The notes under the pieces: generated by a model | What the model was told of the DNA's origin: nothing | Database searches by the model: none | The model's input: only the letters and a program-made list of their open reading frames with translations | Shown: one piece after another, positions 15,401 through 26,432 of the stretch | Layout of the letters: every line of letters starts with the position of its first letter | How positions within the stretch are numbered: the stretch's first letter is position 1 | From: Hydra vulgaris | Taxonomy: Eukaryota > Cnidaria > Hydrozoa > Anthoathecata > Hydridae | Assembly (NCBI RefSeq): GCF_038396675.1 | Contig: NC_088930.1 | Coordinates: 38,620,001 to 38,684,000 of the forward strand | Direction of reading: 5' to 3' | Length of the DNA stretch: 64,000 bases | Made by a program: the position numbers and the translations under genes

Positions 15401-15496
15401 ATTTTGGCAATAGAGAACGAAAAAGCACAAACATTAGGATTAGATAAAGTAATTGCGGAATTTGCGATTAAGAAGGCAAGAAAAGTTTATACTTAA
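12405..15496 (+). pseudogene. hAT transposase (ZMYM1/DUF4371-like), broken
   Basis: Blocks in order along the plus strand: an N-terminal TTF-type zinc-finger region (12600-13060, with SYCEPCWLF and DWKGLSKKIKSH), a DUF4371-type RNase H region (13330-13690, with GQGYDGANVMSGIYNGVQKK then IHCASHNLNLVINDA), the helical region with LNPTRWSSR (14480-14550), and the C-terminal dimerisation domain (15251-15496, with VASAERSFSKLKIIKSYLR and MSQERLKHCAILAIE). Lesions include a frame change near 12750, stops near 13230-13340, a one-base loss in an A run at 13565, a LINE insertion at about 13700-14425, a stop cluster near 14755 and further shifts near 15130-15250. It is clearly dead but domain order is intact. 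Confidence 0.85.
13700..14425 (-). pseudogene. 5'-truncated non-LTR retrotransposon (reverse transcriptase C-terminal part) inside the hAT
   Basis: Minus-strand open frame 14295-13753 reads as the thumb and C-terminal region of a LINE reverse transcriptase, with YTRFLGVLFDENLSWKKHI, LYKSRAFLDYKSRKMLYFS and YANIVWANT. The reading continues past a stop at 13753 as INQGPSLWNQL, the usual C-terminal tail. It interrupts the hAT frame between its RNase H and LNPTRWSSR parts, so it inserted after the hAT. The exact junctions sit in T runs and cannot be fixed by eye. Confidence 0.75.
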
Positions 15497-15880
15497 AGTT
15501 GTTCAACAAATACAAAGTTTCTTAGAATATTCTTCAATTTTTTTTTCTATTCTTGATAGCATTCTAAGAATTGCTGTCTTAAGATAGTATATTTATTATG
15601 AAAATAAAAATTCTCCCATAGGCATAAGTGAGGTAAAGTTAGTTTTTGCTATTAAGGATGTTCGTTCTTTTTTATAATTATTTTGTGAAAAGATTCTAGA
15701 TTATTTCTCAAATTTATAAAATAAATATTTTTTACATACTTAATCGTGTTATATTAACTCAATATAAAAAGCAAATATTGGATATTTGATTTGTAAATAT
15801 ATTTTGAAAAAATTTAAAGTGGGAGGGCCACTTTTCTTTTTTGGCGGGGGGGGGGGGGCAAATTTATAGTTACGCCACTG

Positions 15881-16640
15881 ATCCGTTTATGTATTTTTAC
15901 GTCGGTCAAGAATTTTTTTTCAAAATTAAATTTGTTATTTAAGCAAATAAGGAAAAAGTTATGAGTTAAAAACGGAAATGTGGGACTATGGGGTTGAATG
16001 AAATACGCCAATTATTCACTTGGCTTGTATTAAATATTTTTGTCTAAACTGACCAATGCCTTTATAAATTCTTCGTTCAACTTTTATATCGATTATTATC
16101 AAATCTATTCTAATATAAAATATGCCTCAAAAAAACTTCCTCGCAAAAAAAAAAAAAAAAGAAAAGAAAAAAAAATCTCATACATCGAAGTCCAAGATGC
16201 ACTTCGATGTATGAAGTGCATCTTGGAAAATAAAAAGCGGCGAACTTTTACTAAACAAAACTTTTCAATCATTAAGCATACCAATAGTAACTCTTTATAG
16301 GCGTGTCAACATCGTAGATGAAACAATTGGTTCAAAAACAAGATTGCTGCAACATTATGAATCAACTGGTAGATACACTCAACAAATTATCCAATTGGAG
16401 CTTTGGCATAACTTACAACGACGTCATCACTTTATTTACTATTCTTTATTATTTATTATTATTATTTATTATTGCATTGTTATTTATTTATTATTATTTA
16501 TTTATATATTACTAATCTTTATTATTTAATTAATTTTACTGACTATTTGCAACACCAAGTTCATACTTATTTTACAACGATTTACCAGGGAAAGATTGGT
16601 ACAAGTTGTTCATCAACTGGTGAAGTCATAATTGAGCATC
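15881..16640. other. Intergenic with hairpin and TTATTA low-complexity sequence
   Basis: A hairpin at 16192-16226 has 14-bp perfect arms (CCAAGATGCACTTC and its complement) around a 7-base loop, following an A-rich run. 16430-16540 is TTATTATTT low-complexity sequence. No gene was recognised. Confidence 0.6.
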
Positions 16641-16649
16641 AAAGCCGAT

Positions 16650-17093
16650 GACAATATTTTATTGACTATAAGTTTTTTAATTGTATTTGATATGGTAAAG
16701 CTGTTCTTTGTGAACCTCTTTTACGTAGACCTGATTGGACCTGGTTTACATGGACCTGGTGTCTTAAATAATCTCAAACTTAACATTCATCTAGTTTTAC
16801 AGTTCATGTATAAAACAAAATGTGGACTGTCTCCAAAAATTTTAAAACTTATTTTGAAGAAATACACCATAAGTAATCTACAAGATTTTTTCATAAACGA
16901 CTTTGTTGTACCAAGATCTTATTCAAAACTGAGTTCTAATTCAATTCAGAATCGCGGGCCATTTTTGTGGAAATGTTGTCCAACTATTGTTGCCAAAAAA
17001 AATGCATCACTTAATCAGTTTAAACTTAAATTAAAGCGGTGTTTGTTAAGCACAGATTTTCATTTATCTTTTTGTAAAAAATATATATTGTAA
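16650..17093 (+). pseudogene. LINE fragment, reverse transcriptase C-terminal tail
   Basis: The open frame ending at 17093 contains HLVLQFMYKTKCGLSPKIL, VVPRSYSKLSSNSIQNRG and PFLWKCCP then LNQFKLKLKRCLL. This is the usual order at the C-terminus of CR1/L2-type reverse transcriptases: a leucine-rich FMYK segment, then RGP.LWN, then SFK..LK. Nothing of the catalytic domain is present, so this is a 5'-truncated copy. It is followed by a simple-repeat tail. Confidence 0.65.
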
Positions 17094-17169
17094 CACGGTG
17101 CTAGGTGATAAGACAAAAATAATGTCTTCTCCTTGCTCAGGTCATTAATTTTATTTGTAAATTTATGTA

Positions 17170-17345
17170 GGTGGTCACATTTCTTCAACGGCAAAATATA
17201 ATGTTCATTGAACATTATTGTTATTATTGTTGTTATTGTTATTATCATTATTGTTATTATTGTTATTATTACTATTATTAGTTATTTATGTGCTCCAAGA
17301 AGTCCTAATGGTCTTATCTCAGAGCACCGCAGAATTTAGCCAGGA
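17170..17345 (+). repeat. (TTATTG)n-type tract followed by a short dispersed repeat
   Basis: TTATTGTTATTATTG low-complexity sequence (about 17205-17285) is followed by GTGCTCCAAGAAGTCC then TGGTCTTATCTCAGAGCACC. A related segment occurs at 30219-30264 (GGCGTTCCCAAAAATCC then AGGTCTTATCACAGAGCA), also after an ATTATTATT tract. It is probably the tail of a SINE or LINE family. Confidence 0.55.
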
Positions 17346-18137
17346 AATTCGGTTGAATCATATATAGTTTTGGATTCAACATAATTGTTACTTAAATATA
17401 TGGTAGCGTATTTGAGCAAAATTTTATTAAATAATGGTTTAAAATTTTTTGTATTTTATTTTTATTACCTTTATACATGAAAATTATGAAAAATGCTTTT
17501 GGTAAAGAAATAAAAAAAAATGCTTTTGCTAAAGATTTAGTATATATCACATTCAAAACAATTGTTTGTTGAAAAATGGTTTTGAATATGAAATACATTG
17601 CACATCTAATAATGATCTAATTGCATGTTTTTGCTTGTTCAAAAGTTTTTTTGTTTTTTGTTATATTGATGCTACACCAAATAATGTTTCGTAATTATGA
17701 CAAAAATCAATAACTAATATATGAATGAATAAATAAGAAATGTGTTTTAAGCTTGGTTGATCTAAGAGCTATTTTTCTTTATCAACCAATAAAAGTAAAC
17801 CAATATTTTTAGAAAATTTATTTTCAATAATGCTTCGAGATCTTTCTAAGTTACGTTTTCATCAAAAGTTAGATCTAAGAAATTCATTAAACATTCTCTC
17901 TTTACGATGTGATCACTGATAATAAGTTTTAAGATATTTAGAAAAAAAAAAAAATAGTGAGAACATAATTGTGTTTTAGTTAAGTTACTCAAACACTTTG
18001 TAAATTCTTTTAAGCCCTTAAATTGGCCCAATTTAAGTACTTAAAAGAATATATAAAGTATTAAGTATTATGAATATTATAAATTATTATTTTTTCCAAT
18101 TTAAATGGGACAAAATTTTGTTGTTGTTGTTGTTTCA
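17346..18137. other. Intergenic, no gene recognised
   Basis: AT-rich sequence with short homopolymer and TTG repeats (18118-18133); no coding signal. Confidence 0.5.
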
Positions 18138-18141
18138 TTAA

Positions 18142-20890
18142 GGTGGTTATCAGGTAAAAAAAATATTTTTTAATTGCCAACTTAATCATGTACCAAAATT
18201 AGTTTAAAAGAAACATACTTATTAATATAATTAAAATCGCTTAAAATTTTTTTTTTTTTTTTGTTGTTGCTGAATTAGCATTAAATGCAAAAAAATCAAT
18301 GAAAAAGGAAACAACATTTTCTCAGCTTCTTTATGACATTATAAGCTAAAAATTACAACACTGCTAGATTATAGTGTAATAAACAAAAGTTTACTAGAAA
18401 AACTAAAAATATTAATTATTTTTAAAATGGCAGCTTTTTCAATATTAAACAAAATTATTGATACAAAAACCCCAGGTAAAATATTTATATATTCAAATGG
18501 AAATAAGTTTAAGATTAGTTCTAGTAAGCTATTGTAGTTCTATCTATAAAGAAACAACCCTGAAAATTTGAATTCAATTGCATATCTGGTTAAAAAGATA
18601 TGAATGATTTGCTCTTCGCAGTCAGGCAAAAAAATACAATTGAGAAATCAAGCTTTAAAGTTTAAAAACAATTTATTAATTAAAAATTCCCTGAAATAAA
18701 GAGTCAACTCCCTCTTTATCTTTTTCCTTATCAATATAGCCTTTCCTGATACATCTCCTTTTCCTTCTAGTCATTTTTTGTTTAGGAGTTGAATTTTTAA
18801 TCGTGTTCTTTACTCTTGATACGTCCTTCTTCCACGATCCTTGGATCATAAAACTTCCAGGGGCAAGCTGCAAATGTTTAAAAATTCTTGTGAAACCTCT
18901 TAAACCATCATTGTAATTTATTACAGCTGAAGCAACACCCATATCTAGTACCTTTTTTGTAACAAAAATGTTTTTTGGGCACTTTTTCCAGATTATCTGG
19001 TTGAACGCTTCATTTGGATTTTGTGTTGCACCATCCAGGCATCTTGATAACAAATCATCCGATCGTAGTGCCAAGAATGTGTCTTTAAGAATACTTTTAA
19101 TAGCAAGAGGCAAATTAATTATTGGCTTATTATTTTTGTCGTTCTGCCAATACTTGCACCAGCTTTCCTTTGTACGCGGACAAAATTGGTGTCTCTCTTC
19201 GATGTTGCTTATATTAGAGCAATGCCACAATACAGCCAAAACAGATTTTTTCATATTGTACAAGGTTATAGTACTGTCTCCACTCCATGCTTCTAAGGTA
19301 TTTTGCCTAATGCTCATGCCATAAAAGTTTTGCATTTTATTTATGATCTTATCTGTCAACCTTCCTTTCCCTGATATCATTTTGTTGTCTTCTAACTTTT
19401 TACCCTTTAAGTCACACCGCATTTGACGTAACCGGGTGCCAAGGCGTTTTTGGACATGACCAACACACTCTATCTTTACTGGGATAAGATCATCTCCGTA
19501 TGGCTTTGCCTTTACAACATTCCTATAGGATTCAGTATCTCCATCTCCTATATAATGAGAATAGCGCACGTTGTACTTTGCCAATGATTCTGTAAAAAAT
19601 GATAAAGCACCTGCTGATTCCATGGTACCTGATGATTGTAAGTGGTTAAGGTCACAAACATATGTCTTCAAAAATTTTAAATAACCGCTTTTATTACTCT
19701 TACTTTGCCACAAAGCACAGCCAAGGCAAAACTTTGAAAATACTTGGTAATCAACAACTTTACGGTTAGCTTTTGCAACAGCAGTGCATACACCATTTAG
19801 AGATGAATGACCGCGTTTCTGCCATGAACCGTCAATTCCAATTTGTATATCAACAATATCATTTTCAGCAACATTTGGAAAGTCTTTTTTTCTAATCTCT
19901 GTCACAGCATCCTTCATGCTATCACAAGAAGCAGCTTCATAAAATTTTAATAGGTCAGAGTTTATTTCATTATACGAGAACAAACTCATTGGTGGGGGCA
20001 TATTCAAAATAGATGCAAATGTTTCCATTGCCTCGTGACCTCGCCCAATTTCTCTAAAGGCCATAACAGTTCTCACATTAATTTCTTGAGATTTTACTCC
20101 TCTAGTATCTCTATCAGGCATACTAAATGCTCGTGATGAATTAAAGAAGAACGTCCATTCACAAGCTGCACATTTAATACAACATTGTATTGAAAATCCC
20201 TTTGCTTTTTCATCAAGATATTCAAGAGCAATATCCTTTGAATTGCATCCACCACAGGATCCAATGCTACAAATTAAATCTTTAAACATTGGGAAATGAA
20301 AAAAAAAGAAAAAGTCGTCGTGTTTTGTTAAAGATTGATCAGCTTTATCTAGAGAAATGTTCAACTTTGTTGAATTAGCACTTGGCAATGTATTTATTCC
20401 ATCTTTGTTTGTATATTTTGCAGGCTGTTGCAAAAAATCCTCAATTGCTTTCTTAGTATATCTATTACCTTGAAAAACTCGTTTAACTTTGCTAAGTTTA
20501 AAACTTTTATTCTTTGCCATAATAAAACCTTTTTTAACAACTTCAAACTTTTTCCTCTCTGCCTAAAAAATAACATCAAAACATACTACTTTGCTTTATA
20601 ACTCTAGTTCAAAAGTTTAGTTAATTATACAGACCCAAGAAAATAAATAATTATTTAAATCTAGTTTTAAGGATAATATATCTATAAAAAAAAATTGGTT
20701 GCTATGAGGTTGCTAAGTAAAGTTTTTTTACTCTTACCAACTAAAACAATTTTTTACATTTTTTTAATTAATAAACCTATATCATGTTATATATGGTTGA
20801 AAAGCCAATTAAATTTTACACAAAGTTGGCTAATAAACTAAAAAACACTTTTTTTCACAAAAATCGCTATTTTTTTACCTGATAACCACC
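18142..20890 (-). mobile_element. Kolobok/Mutator-like DNA transposon, apparently complete
   Basis: The left end GGTGGTTATCAGGTAAAAAA and right end TTTTTTACCTGATAACCACC form a perfect 20-bp inverted repeat. TTAA precedes the left end and CTAA follows the right end, consistent with a TTAA target-site duplication carrying one substitution, as in Kolobok-type elements. Between them lies a single uninterrupted 614-codon transposase on the minus strand. Total length is about 2.75 kb. Intact ends plus an intact frame make this the best candidate for a recently active element in the window. Confidence 0.8.
18676..20520 (-). CDS. Mutator-like/Kolobok-type transposase, 614 aa, intact
   Basis: Single open frame without introns, starting ATG (MAKNKSFKLS). 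The basic N-terminus (residues 1-30) is followed by two cysteine clusters, C84/C89/C92 and C113/C114/C117/C120, that could bind zinc. The core begins with GIDGSWQKRGHSSLNGV (from 228), typical of the Mutator-like transposase domain family. It continues with GDGDTESYRNV (325-335), KIECVGHVQKRLGTRLR (349-365) and NPNEAFNQIIW (501-511). D230, D328 or a neighbour, and E504 are the likely DDE triad by position; that is inference. The tail (575-600) is very basic. It lies centrally between the inverted repeats, with about 370 bp upstream of the start and about 530 bp downstream. A run of five phenylalanines at 70-74 reflects a T-rich homopolymer and could hide an indel. Confidence 0.82.
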   Translation of the reverse strand: MAKNKSFKLSKVKRVFQGNRYTKKAIEDFLQQPAKYTNKDGINTLPSANSTKLNISLDKADQSLTKHDDFFFFFHFPMFKDLICSIGSCGGCNSKDIALEYLDEKAKGFSIQCCIKCAACEWTFFFNSSRAFSMPDRDTRGVKSQEINVRTVMAFREIGRGHEAMETFASILNMPPPMSLFSYNEINSDLLKFYEAASCDSMKDAVTEIRKKDFPNVAENDIVDIQIGIDGSWQKRGHSSLNGVCTAVAKANRKVVDYQVFSKFCLGCALWQSKSNKSGYLKFLKTYVCDLNHLQSSGTMESAGALSFFTESLAKYNVRYSHYIGDGDTESYRNVVKAKPYGDDLIPVKIECVGHVQKRLGTRLRQMRCDLKGKKLEDNKMISGKGRLTDKIINKMQNFYGMSIRQNTLEAWSGDSTITLYNMKKSVLAVLWHCSNISNIEERHQFCPRTKESWCKYWQNDKNNKPIINLPLAIKSILKDTFLALRSDDLLSRCLDGATQNPNEAFNQIIWKKCPKNIFVTKKVLDMGVASAVINYNDGLRGFTRIFKHLQLAPGSFMIQGSWKKDVSRVKNTIKNSTPKQKMTRRKRRCIRKGYIDKEKDKEGVDSLFQGIFN

Positions 20891-22347
20891 CTAAACAAAT
20901 TTAAATTTTTAAAAAGTATTTCTCCAGAAATTAACAAACTTTTTAGCTCTGTTTATTACCCCAAACACCTGTAGCTTCCACATTGATTTATTGAGTATGT
21001 TAATTAAGATGTAAGTTAAATTTTTATTTACTGTAACTGTTACATCTAACGACCACAAAAGTAGACGCTTGGACGGCTTTTTTATTGTTTTTTATTGTTA
21101 ATACAAGTTTACCCAGATGACTACTTTTGTGTTAACCATGTTCCCAGTTTCAATTTAATGATGGTCTTAAACCTTGAAAAATAATCTTAAACCATAAAAA
21201 AAGGTTCTGCTTGGAATTGGCAACTTTTCAACCTTGCTCTGTTTGTTAGTGTTTTATGCTGTACCATTTATACTTTCTAGGTACCAAATAAAAAAACAAA
21301 AATAATAAAAACTGCTGGATTGCAAAAAAAAAATAAAAATAAAAAACAGCTTTTGGATCAAACAAAATCTTTAGTTGTTTTTTTTTTAAGTTTTTTTTTT
21401 TTCATTCACTGTAATCATTTCAGAGTTTAGTTTTTCTATCATAATACATCATCTTCCTTTGTTGTTTGAGCTAATTATTAGATGTTAGAGTTAATTTATG
21501 ATCTACAGGTAAACATTTACCAGCAAGACACATAACTACTACGCTTTTAATAATGATTTTTAAGTGACTTCTGTACTGCCTCTGCTGGTTTAAAACTAAA
21601 CTTGGAATATTGTACCTAGTTTAAGACTTGAATTGAATATTAATTCATAAACAGATTTAATAATAATGTGCTGTTCCAGGGATTGGAGCTTTATAAAATA
21701 TAAGAACGCTTGAAATATGATAAAATATATTTTTAAAATCATTTAATTATTTTGTAATAGGGCGAATAATATAACTTATTAATAAGATTTACAATTTAAA
21801 AAAATATCCTAAATTATAAACAAATATAATTTAGGATATTTTTAACAAATACTTTAAGTAAGTTTATTATTTAACTTTGATATTTATCTTTATTTGCAAT
21901 TTATAGACATGAATTGCAAATAATGACAGGTTAGAGCTTTTCCTCTCCAATACTCATTTAGGGTACAAACTCCTTTTAGCCAACTCGTGTATGAAACTGT
22001 GGTGTTAAGGAAGAAACAATCAAAATATTCAAAAAAATAAAAGAATGGTAAATTTGTTTGATAACAACCACCTATTTCAGTACATTTAGAAGTAAAAAAT
22101 CAGCAGTGGACATATTGATTAAAAGAATGCTTAGAAAATCATCTTTTAGCATTATGTCTCTGTAATTGTATATATATATATTTTTCAAAAATACATATCA
22201 AAAGAAACCACAAAAAGTTATTCGATAAAAATATCAAGTGCATTTTTAACTATAACCTAATGTAAATGTGTAATAAAAGTTTTTTGTACCTTTTTACTCT
22301 AAGTTAGAGATTTGCTCTGGTTTTGATTCCCAGACAGGTTATTTAAT
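20891..22347. other. Intergenic; one hairpin
   Basis: No gene recognised. A perfect 19-bp inverted repeat with a 6-base loop lies at 21800-21843 (TATCCTAAATTATA and complement). Confidence 0.6.
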
Positions 22348-22596
22348 CGCGACGCTTGAACTATCTTGTTTTATCTCCATATTTTTGAGTTTTAAAATAA
22401 AATGATTTAAAAAAATAAAAACTTTGGGAGACGGCACATCAAAACATCTTTATAACTTATGTTATCTCCTCAACTTTTTTACTTAAAACTTAGGTTTTAA
22501 TAAAATAGAAAAACATTATTCTGAGGTACATAACACTATCAATAACTCAATTTTTTTCAAAAAGCGGAGATAAAACAAGATAATTCTAACGTCGCG
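22348..22596. mobile_element. MITE of about 249 bp with 31-bp terminal inverted repeats
   Basis: The left end is CGCGACGCTTGAACTATCTT then GTTTTATCTCC. The right end is its near-complement (GGAGATAAAACAAGATAATT then CTAACGTCGCG), with three mismatches over 31 bp. There is no coding capacity. The flanks are AT-rich and the target-site duplication is not clear. Confidence 0.75.
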
Positions 22597-22984
22597 AAAT
22601 GGTGATTGAAGAATGATTATGTTCACTTGCACATTTTTTTAGCCTCAATTTAAATTTTTTTTTTAATTTCTTCAAAATTGAAAAAAAATTTCGATCTTTT
22701 TTTTTGGAAATTTTTTTTTAAGGTTTGTTTTGTCAGTAAAAATAATAATTAAAAATTTGCGTAATATAAATAGCGATTGTACAAATAGGGCAAAAAAAAG
22801 ACAATGTTTGTCTTATTACTACTAAATGAAACAACTAAGTTGTGGTAAGCTGCTAAAGTGTAATAACTAAAAATCTGAACAAAATTAAATATTTTTAACA
22901 AACAAAGAACACTTTTTGACAAAATGATTGATTTTATTAGTTTAAAAAGTATATTAACAATAAATTCTAAATTATAAAATTAAA

Positions 22985-23210
22985 TAAAAGTTGTAAGTTT
23001 TTGTCATGGCAACGAACGGTGTCCACTCTTGCAAATACTGCGTAAAGCTAGCCAATGTACGCGCTCTAATGCAATTTTTTGATTGAAAACTCAACCGTTT
23101 TTTAAGTTTATTTAGATTTTCTGCTTGCTTGTTTTTAATTTATAACAATCTCTTAAGTTCAGACCAAAAGTCTTCAGCCGGACCAAATTCTAGCGTATAG
23201 CAGAATAAAA
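22985..23210 (-). pseudogene. Probable mariner-type transposase C-terminal remnant
   Basis: The minus strand reads EFGPAEDFWSELKRLL, a stop, then NKQAENLNKLKKRLSFQ and RARTLASFTQYLQEW. The AEDFW..LKR block followed by a basic helix resembles the region around the third catalytic acid of mariner/IS630 transposases, as in the RPIENFW block of the element at 42393-43688. It is short and degraded; no ends were found. Confidence 0.4.
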
Positions 23211-24225
23211 CCAATCTATGGTATCTCAAACCGACAGATGTTTTTTGCCCCGGTGTTTTTTAGGTTTTTTTTTTATTATAATAAATATAAGTTTTTTTTA
23301 TTACTATTTTTGCATAAGTATGGTTGTGTTACAATAAATCACTTTGCAAGACCACGCTACAAAATACATTTCTTTTGATCAATCAATTTTTAAAGACGCC
23401 TCATCTGATTTTTAGAAGTCTTTTTTGGTTTGCACCTACTTCTTGCTTTTAGTTTTGGCCTTATATTGCACTCATTTCTTTTTAGTCTATTATACATATT
23501 AGGTTTTGGTATGTTTTCCATTTGTAAATATTTACAATGAAGCATTTATTTTTATCTGCCTGTAAAATTAAAAATACAATAAATAAATTTAAAAATAAAG
23601 TTTTCTAAGAAAATCTTTGTCATAAGACGTTTTGTTTTCTTTTTTAATTATACTAAATAAGATTTTTTACTATATACAAAGAAGAAAAATTTGTAAAAAA
23701 GTAATCATGAATGCAAGTATATTAAATTATTTCCATCATATTTTAAAATTGCTTTAAATTTTTTCAAATTTATATCTCTTCTACTGAACAGTTTCTTATT
23801 ATTATATCATCCCATGGGATTATCATCCCAGTCTTCTCACTTAACACTCATTATTTATTTCGAAAACTTGGTTGTTTTGATATTTGTTCCATTTTTTAAC
23901 AAACACGCACTTGCGTTTCTTTCAAAATTAGTCAATCAGATTACGCATATCTGTGGTTGTTTTGATCCTTTATTGTAGGCCTTAGACCCAAAGATACAAA
24001 AAAATTAGAAATTACTATATTTAAACGATGTTAGCATTATGTACGATTCGGGATGTATGATGTATGTTATATGATTCATGGTTAGGTATGATGTCATACA
24101 CGATGAATTTTTGTAAACTTTGTTTAAACTTCTATGAAATTGTTTTTCTTAAGATGCCGACTATCAAGTGTGCGCAAATTTCCGCGATAAAAATATTGTT
24201 TTCTAAAATTAAAACCTATTCTGAT
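23211..24225. other. Intergenic, no gene recognised
   Basis: AT-rich, no coding or repeat structure worth calling. Confidence 0.5.
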
Positions 24226-24386
24226 TTTGGTTTCTTAATTCAGTTCCGATTGGTTTCTTAATTCAGTTCCGATTGGTTTCTTAATTCAGTTCCGATTGGT
24301 TTCTTAATTCAGTTCCGATTGGTTTCTTAATTCAGTTCTGATTGGTTTCTTACTTCAGTTCCGATTGGTTTCTTAATTCAGTTCGA
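24226..24386 (+). repeat. Minisatellite, 23-bp unit, 7 copies
   Basis: Unit TTGGTTTCTTAATTCAGTTC plus CGA, repeated seven times in direct succession. Variation is low: copies 5 and 6 carry one substitution each and the last is cut short. Confidence 0.95.
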
Positions 24387-24839
24387 CATGATGAGCAAGT
24401 ATAAACATTGTGTCCTGCCTTTTGTATTTTATTCACAAACTAATATATTCAAATTCAATTTTTAATTAATTCAGTTAATTTTTTCAGAGCTTCTTCAGAT
24501 ATAATTTATTTACAAATCTTATTCTAAGCTATTTTTTACAACACTTGACACATACACAGGACTTATTTTCTTTGTATAAGTCCATAAATTTTCAGCTTTG
24601 CTAGGAACTAAATTCAAAAACGTTCTCAAATCAAACTTTTTGTAATCAAACAATTATTTGGAATTATTTGCATTATCACTTTTAATAAAAGATCATTTTT
24701 ATTATAATCTAATAATAGCAAATGATATATTATTATATTATTACACAATTTTATAAACAAAAAGATAATTAATTTACTAAAATATAGAGTATTTAAAAAA
24801 TTGGTTGTTTAACAGATTGGTATACAAATGCAACCTCTT

Positions 24840-25860
24840 TAAATAATAAATTTGGCGAATTTAATGATAATATATCCAGATCTAAGGCTCAAGTTATATT
24901 TGTGTGCGAGACTTAGTGGTCAGTAATGTCTACTACTAATATTCCGGGTTATAATTTTGGATTTATTAGTAGAGGGATTATTAAAGTCACAAGATTATAT
25001 GCAGACGATACATAATTTATTTCTATCAATCATTGTTATGAGGATAATAAATTGTTACAAGAGGACATTAACATGTTAGTAAATGGGTCTGAAGATTGGT
25101 TAATTAAATTTAATGAATCAAAATGTAAAGCCATGTATACTGGTAAAATGAATCCTATACATAAATATAAATCGAACGACTCTGTATTAACAGAAACAAC
25201 AATAGAAAAAGATCTTGGGATTTTCATTTCAAATAATCTAGAGTAGAAATATCATATTAATTCACCTATAGGCAAAGGAAACAGAAAGTTAGGCATGATC
25301 AAAAACTCTTTTGAGAATAAATTTTTATACAAATTGATACTTTGTATTATAATTTGGTATTTTTGTATTAAATGATATAATTGTATTATAAATTGATAAT
25401 TGGATAAATTTTTATACAAATTGTTAGTACATCAACATTTGGAATATGGAGCAACAGTATGGAGTTCATTTTGGAAGAAGGACATTGACAGTCTTGAATT
25501 TGTGCAACACAGGGCTACTAAAATCAAATCTTTAAGGGGGAATTTGTATGAGGAAAGATTAAGTATACTTGCCAACTTTGCATGATAGAAGAAGAAGAGG
25601 TGATCTGATTCAAATATATAAGATCTCAAAAGGGAAAGATGTTGTTAATTTTCACCACCCTCCATTGAATTTTGATCTGGAAAGATCAAGTAGAAGTAAC
25701 AATTTTAGAACACGCAGACAATTTACCAATTTGAGGATTCGTTGCCATTTCTTCACAAACAGAGTTACAAACGATTGGAATTCTCTTCCTCAATGGATAA
25801 TAGATAAGGATAACTTGAACCTTTTTAAAAACAGCATTGATAAATATTGTGGTTTCTGAA
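24840..25860 (+). pseudogene. Internally deleted CR1/L2-type LINE (endonuclease scrap fused to reverse transcriptase)
   Basis: 24880-24965 reads QVIFVCET, stop, WSVMSTTNIPGYN, the N-terminal part of a LINE endonuclease. Immediately after, 24985 onward reads TRLYADDT, the reverse-transcriptase catalytic YADD, then INMLVNGSEDWLIKFNESK, EKDLGIFISNNLE, HQHLEYGATVWSSFWKKDI, QHRATKI, LHDRRRRGDLIQIYKISKG and FTNRVTNDWNSLPQWII. So most of the endonuclease and the finger/palm half of the polymerase are missing. A small AT-rich duplication near 25320-25410 and several stops (25012, 25244, 25583) add to the decay. Confidence 0.78.
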
Positions 25861-26432
25861 CACTGCTTTTTATAATCGGATGTCATAGTCGTAATTCTAC
25901 GTAATTAAGACTCAACACTCCTCAAGTGTGTACAGCATCTTGTCTATGTTATTCTATTTTTGATTATAAATATCCAGCACCAAAGCAAATAATTACATTA
26001 TTCTGCAAATTATTTTTTATTTTATTTGCTAATTACAAACCGAGACTTTATCTTATATAATTCAATAAAGTTGAAGTCAAATCTAACAATCCTTTCTACA
26101 TTGAACGTCTGGTTTTTACGATAAATTAAATTTAATTAGTTTATACCATGCATTATTCCATACAGGGTCAGATTCATAGGGAGGTAAAGGGAAGCCGTCC
26201 CCTCCCTTATAACATCGAAAAAAAGATAGAAAAACAAATTTAAACAAATTATATGTTAGACATACATCAGTAAATTCTAATTTACATAATAAAGTACATT
26301 CAAGCAGGAAAAAAAAATGCCTTTTTTTTTAAGCATTTTTTTTTTCACCCAAGTTATTGCACTCGAGTTTTCTATAAATTTTAGCAGGCTCTCGATCAGA
26401 TCTTTCAGCCTCTAGATCAAATCTTCTTAGTT

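Larger units (their letters stand above)
11313..15880 (+). mobile_element. hAT transposon with a nested LINE
   Basis: The left end reads CAGTGGCGTAACTA and the right end reads TAGTTACGCCACTG, a 14-bp perfect inverted repeat typical of hAT elements. The flanks ATCCTTGT and ATCCGTTT match at 6 of 8 positions, consistent with an aged 8-bp target-site duplication. The interior carries a decayed transposase (12405-15496) interrupted by an antisense LINE fragment, and a block of subterminal repeats near the left end. It cannot be autonomous in its present state. Confidence 0.88.

Noticed and set aside
18968..19324. 118-codon plus-strand frame antisense to the 614-aa transposase
   Set aside because: It is the shadow of the minus-strand coding frame and has no recognisable features.
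24226..24386. Regular 23-bp repeats considered as a CRISPR array
   Set aside because: The repeats are directly adjacent with no spacers, in a eukaryotic context; it is a minisatellite.
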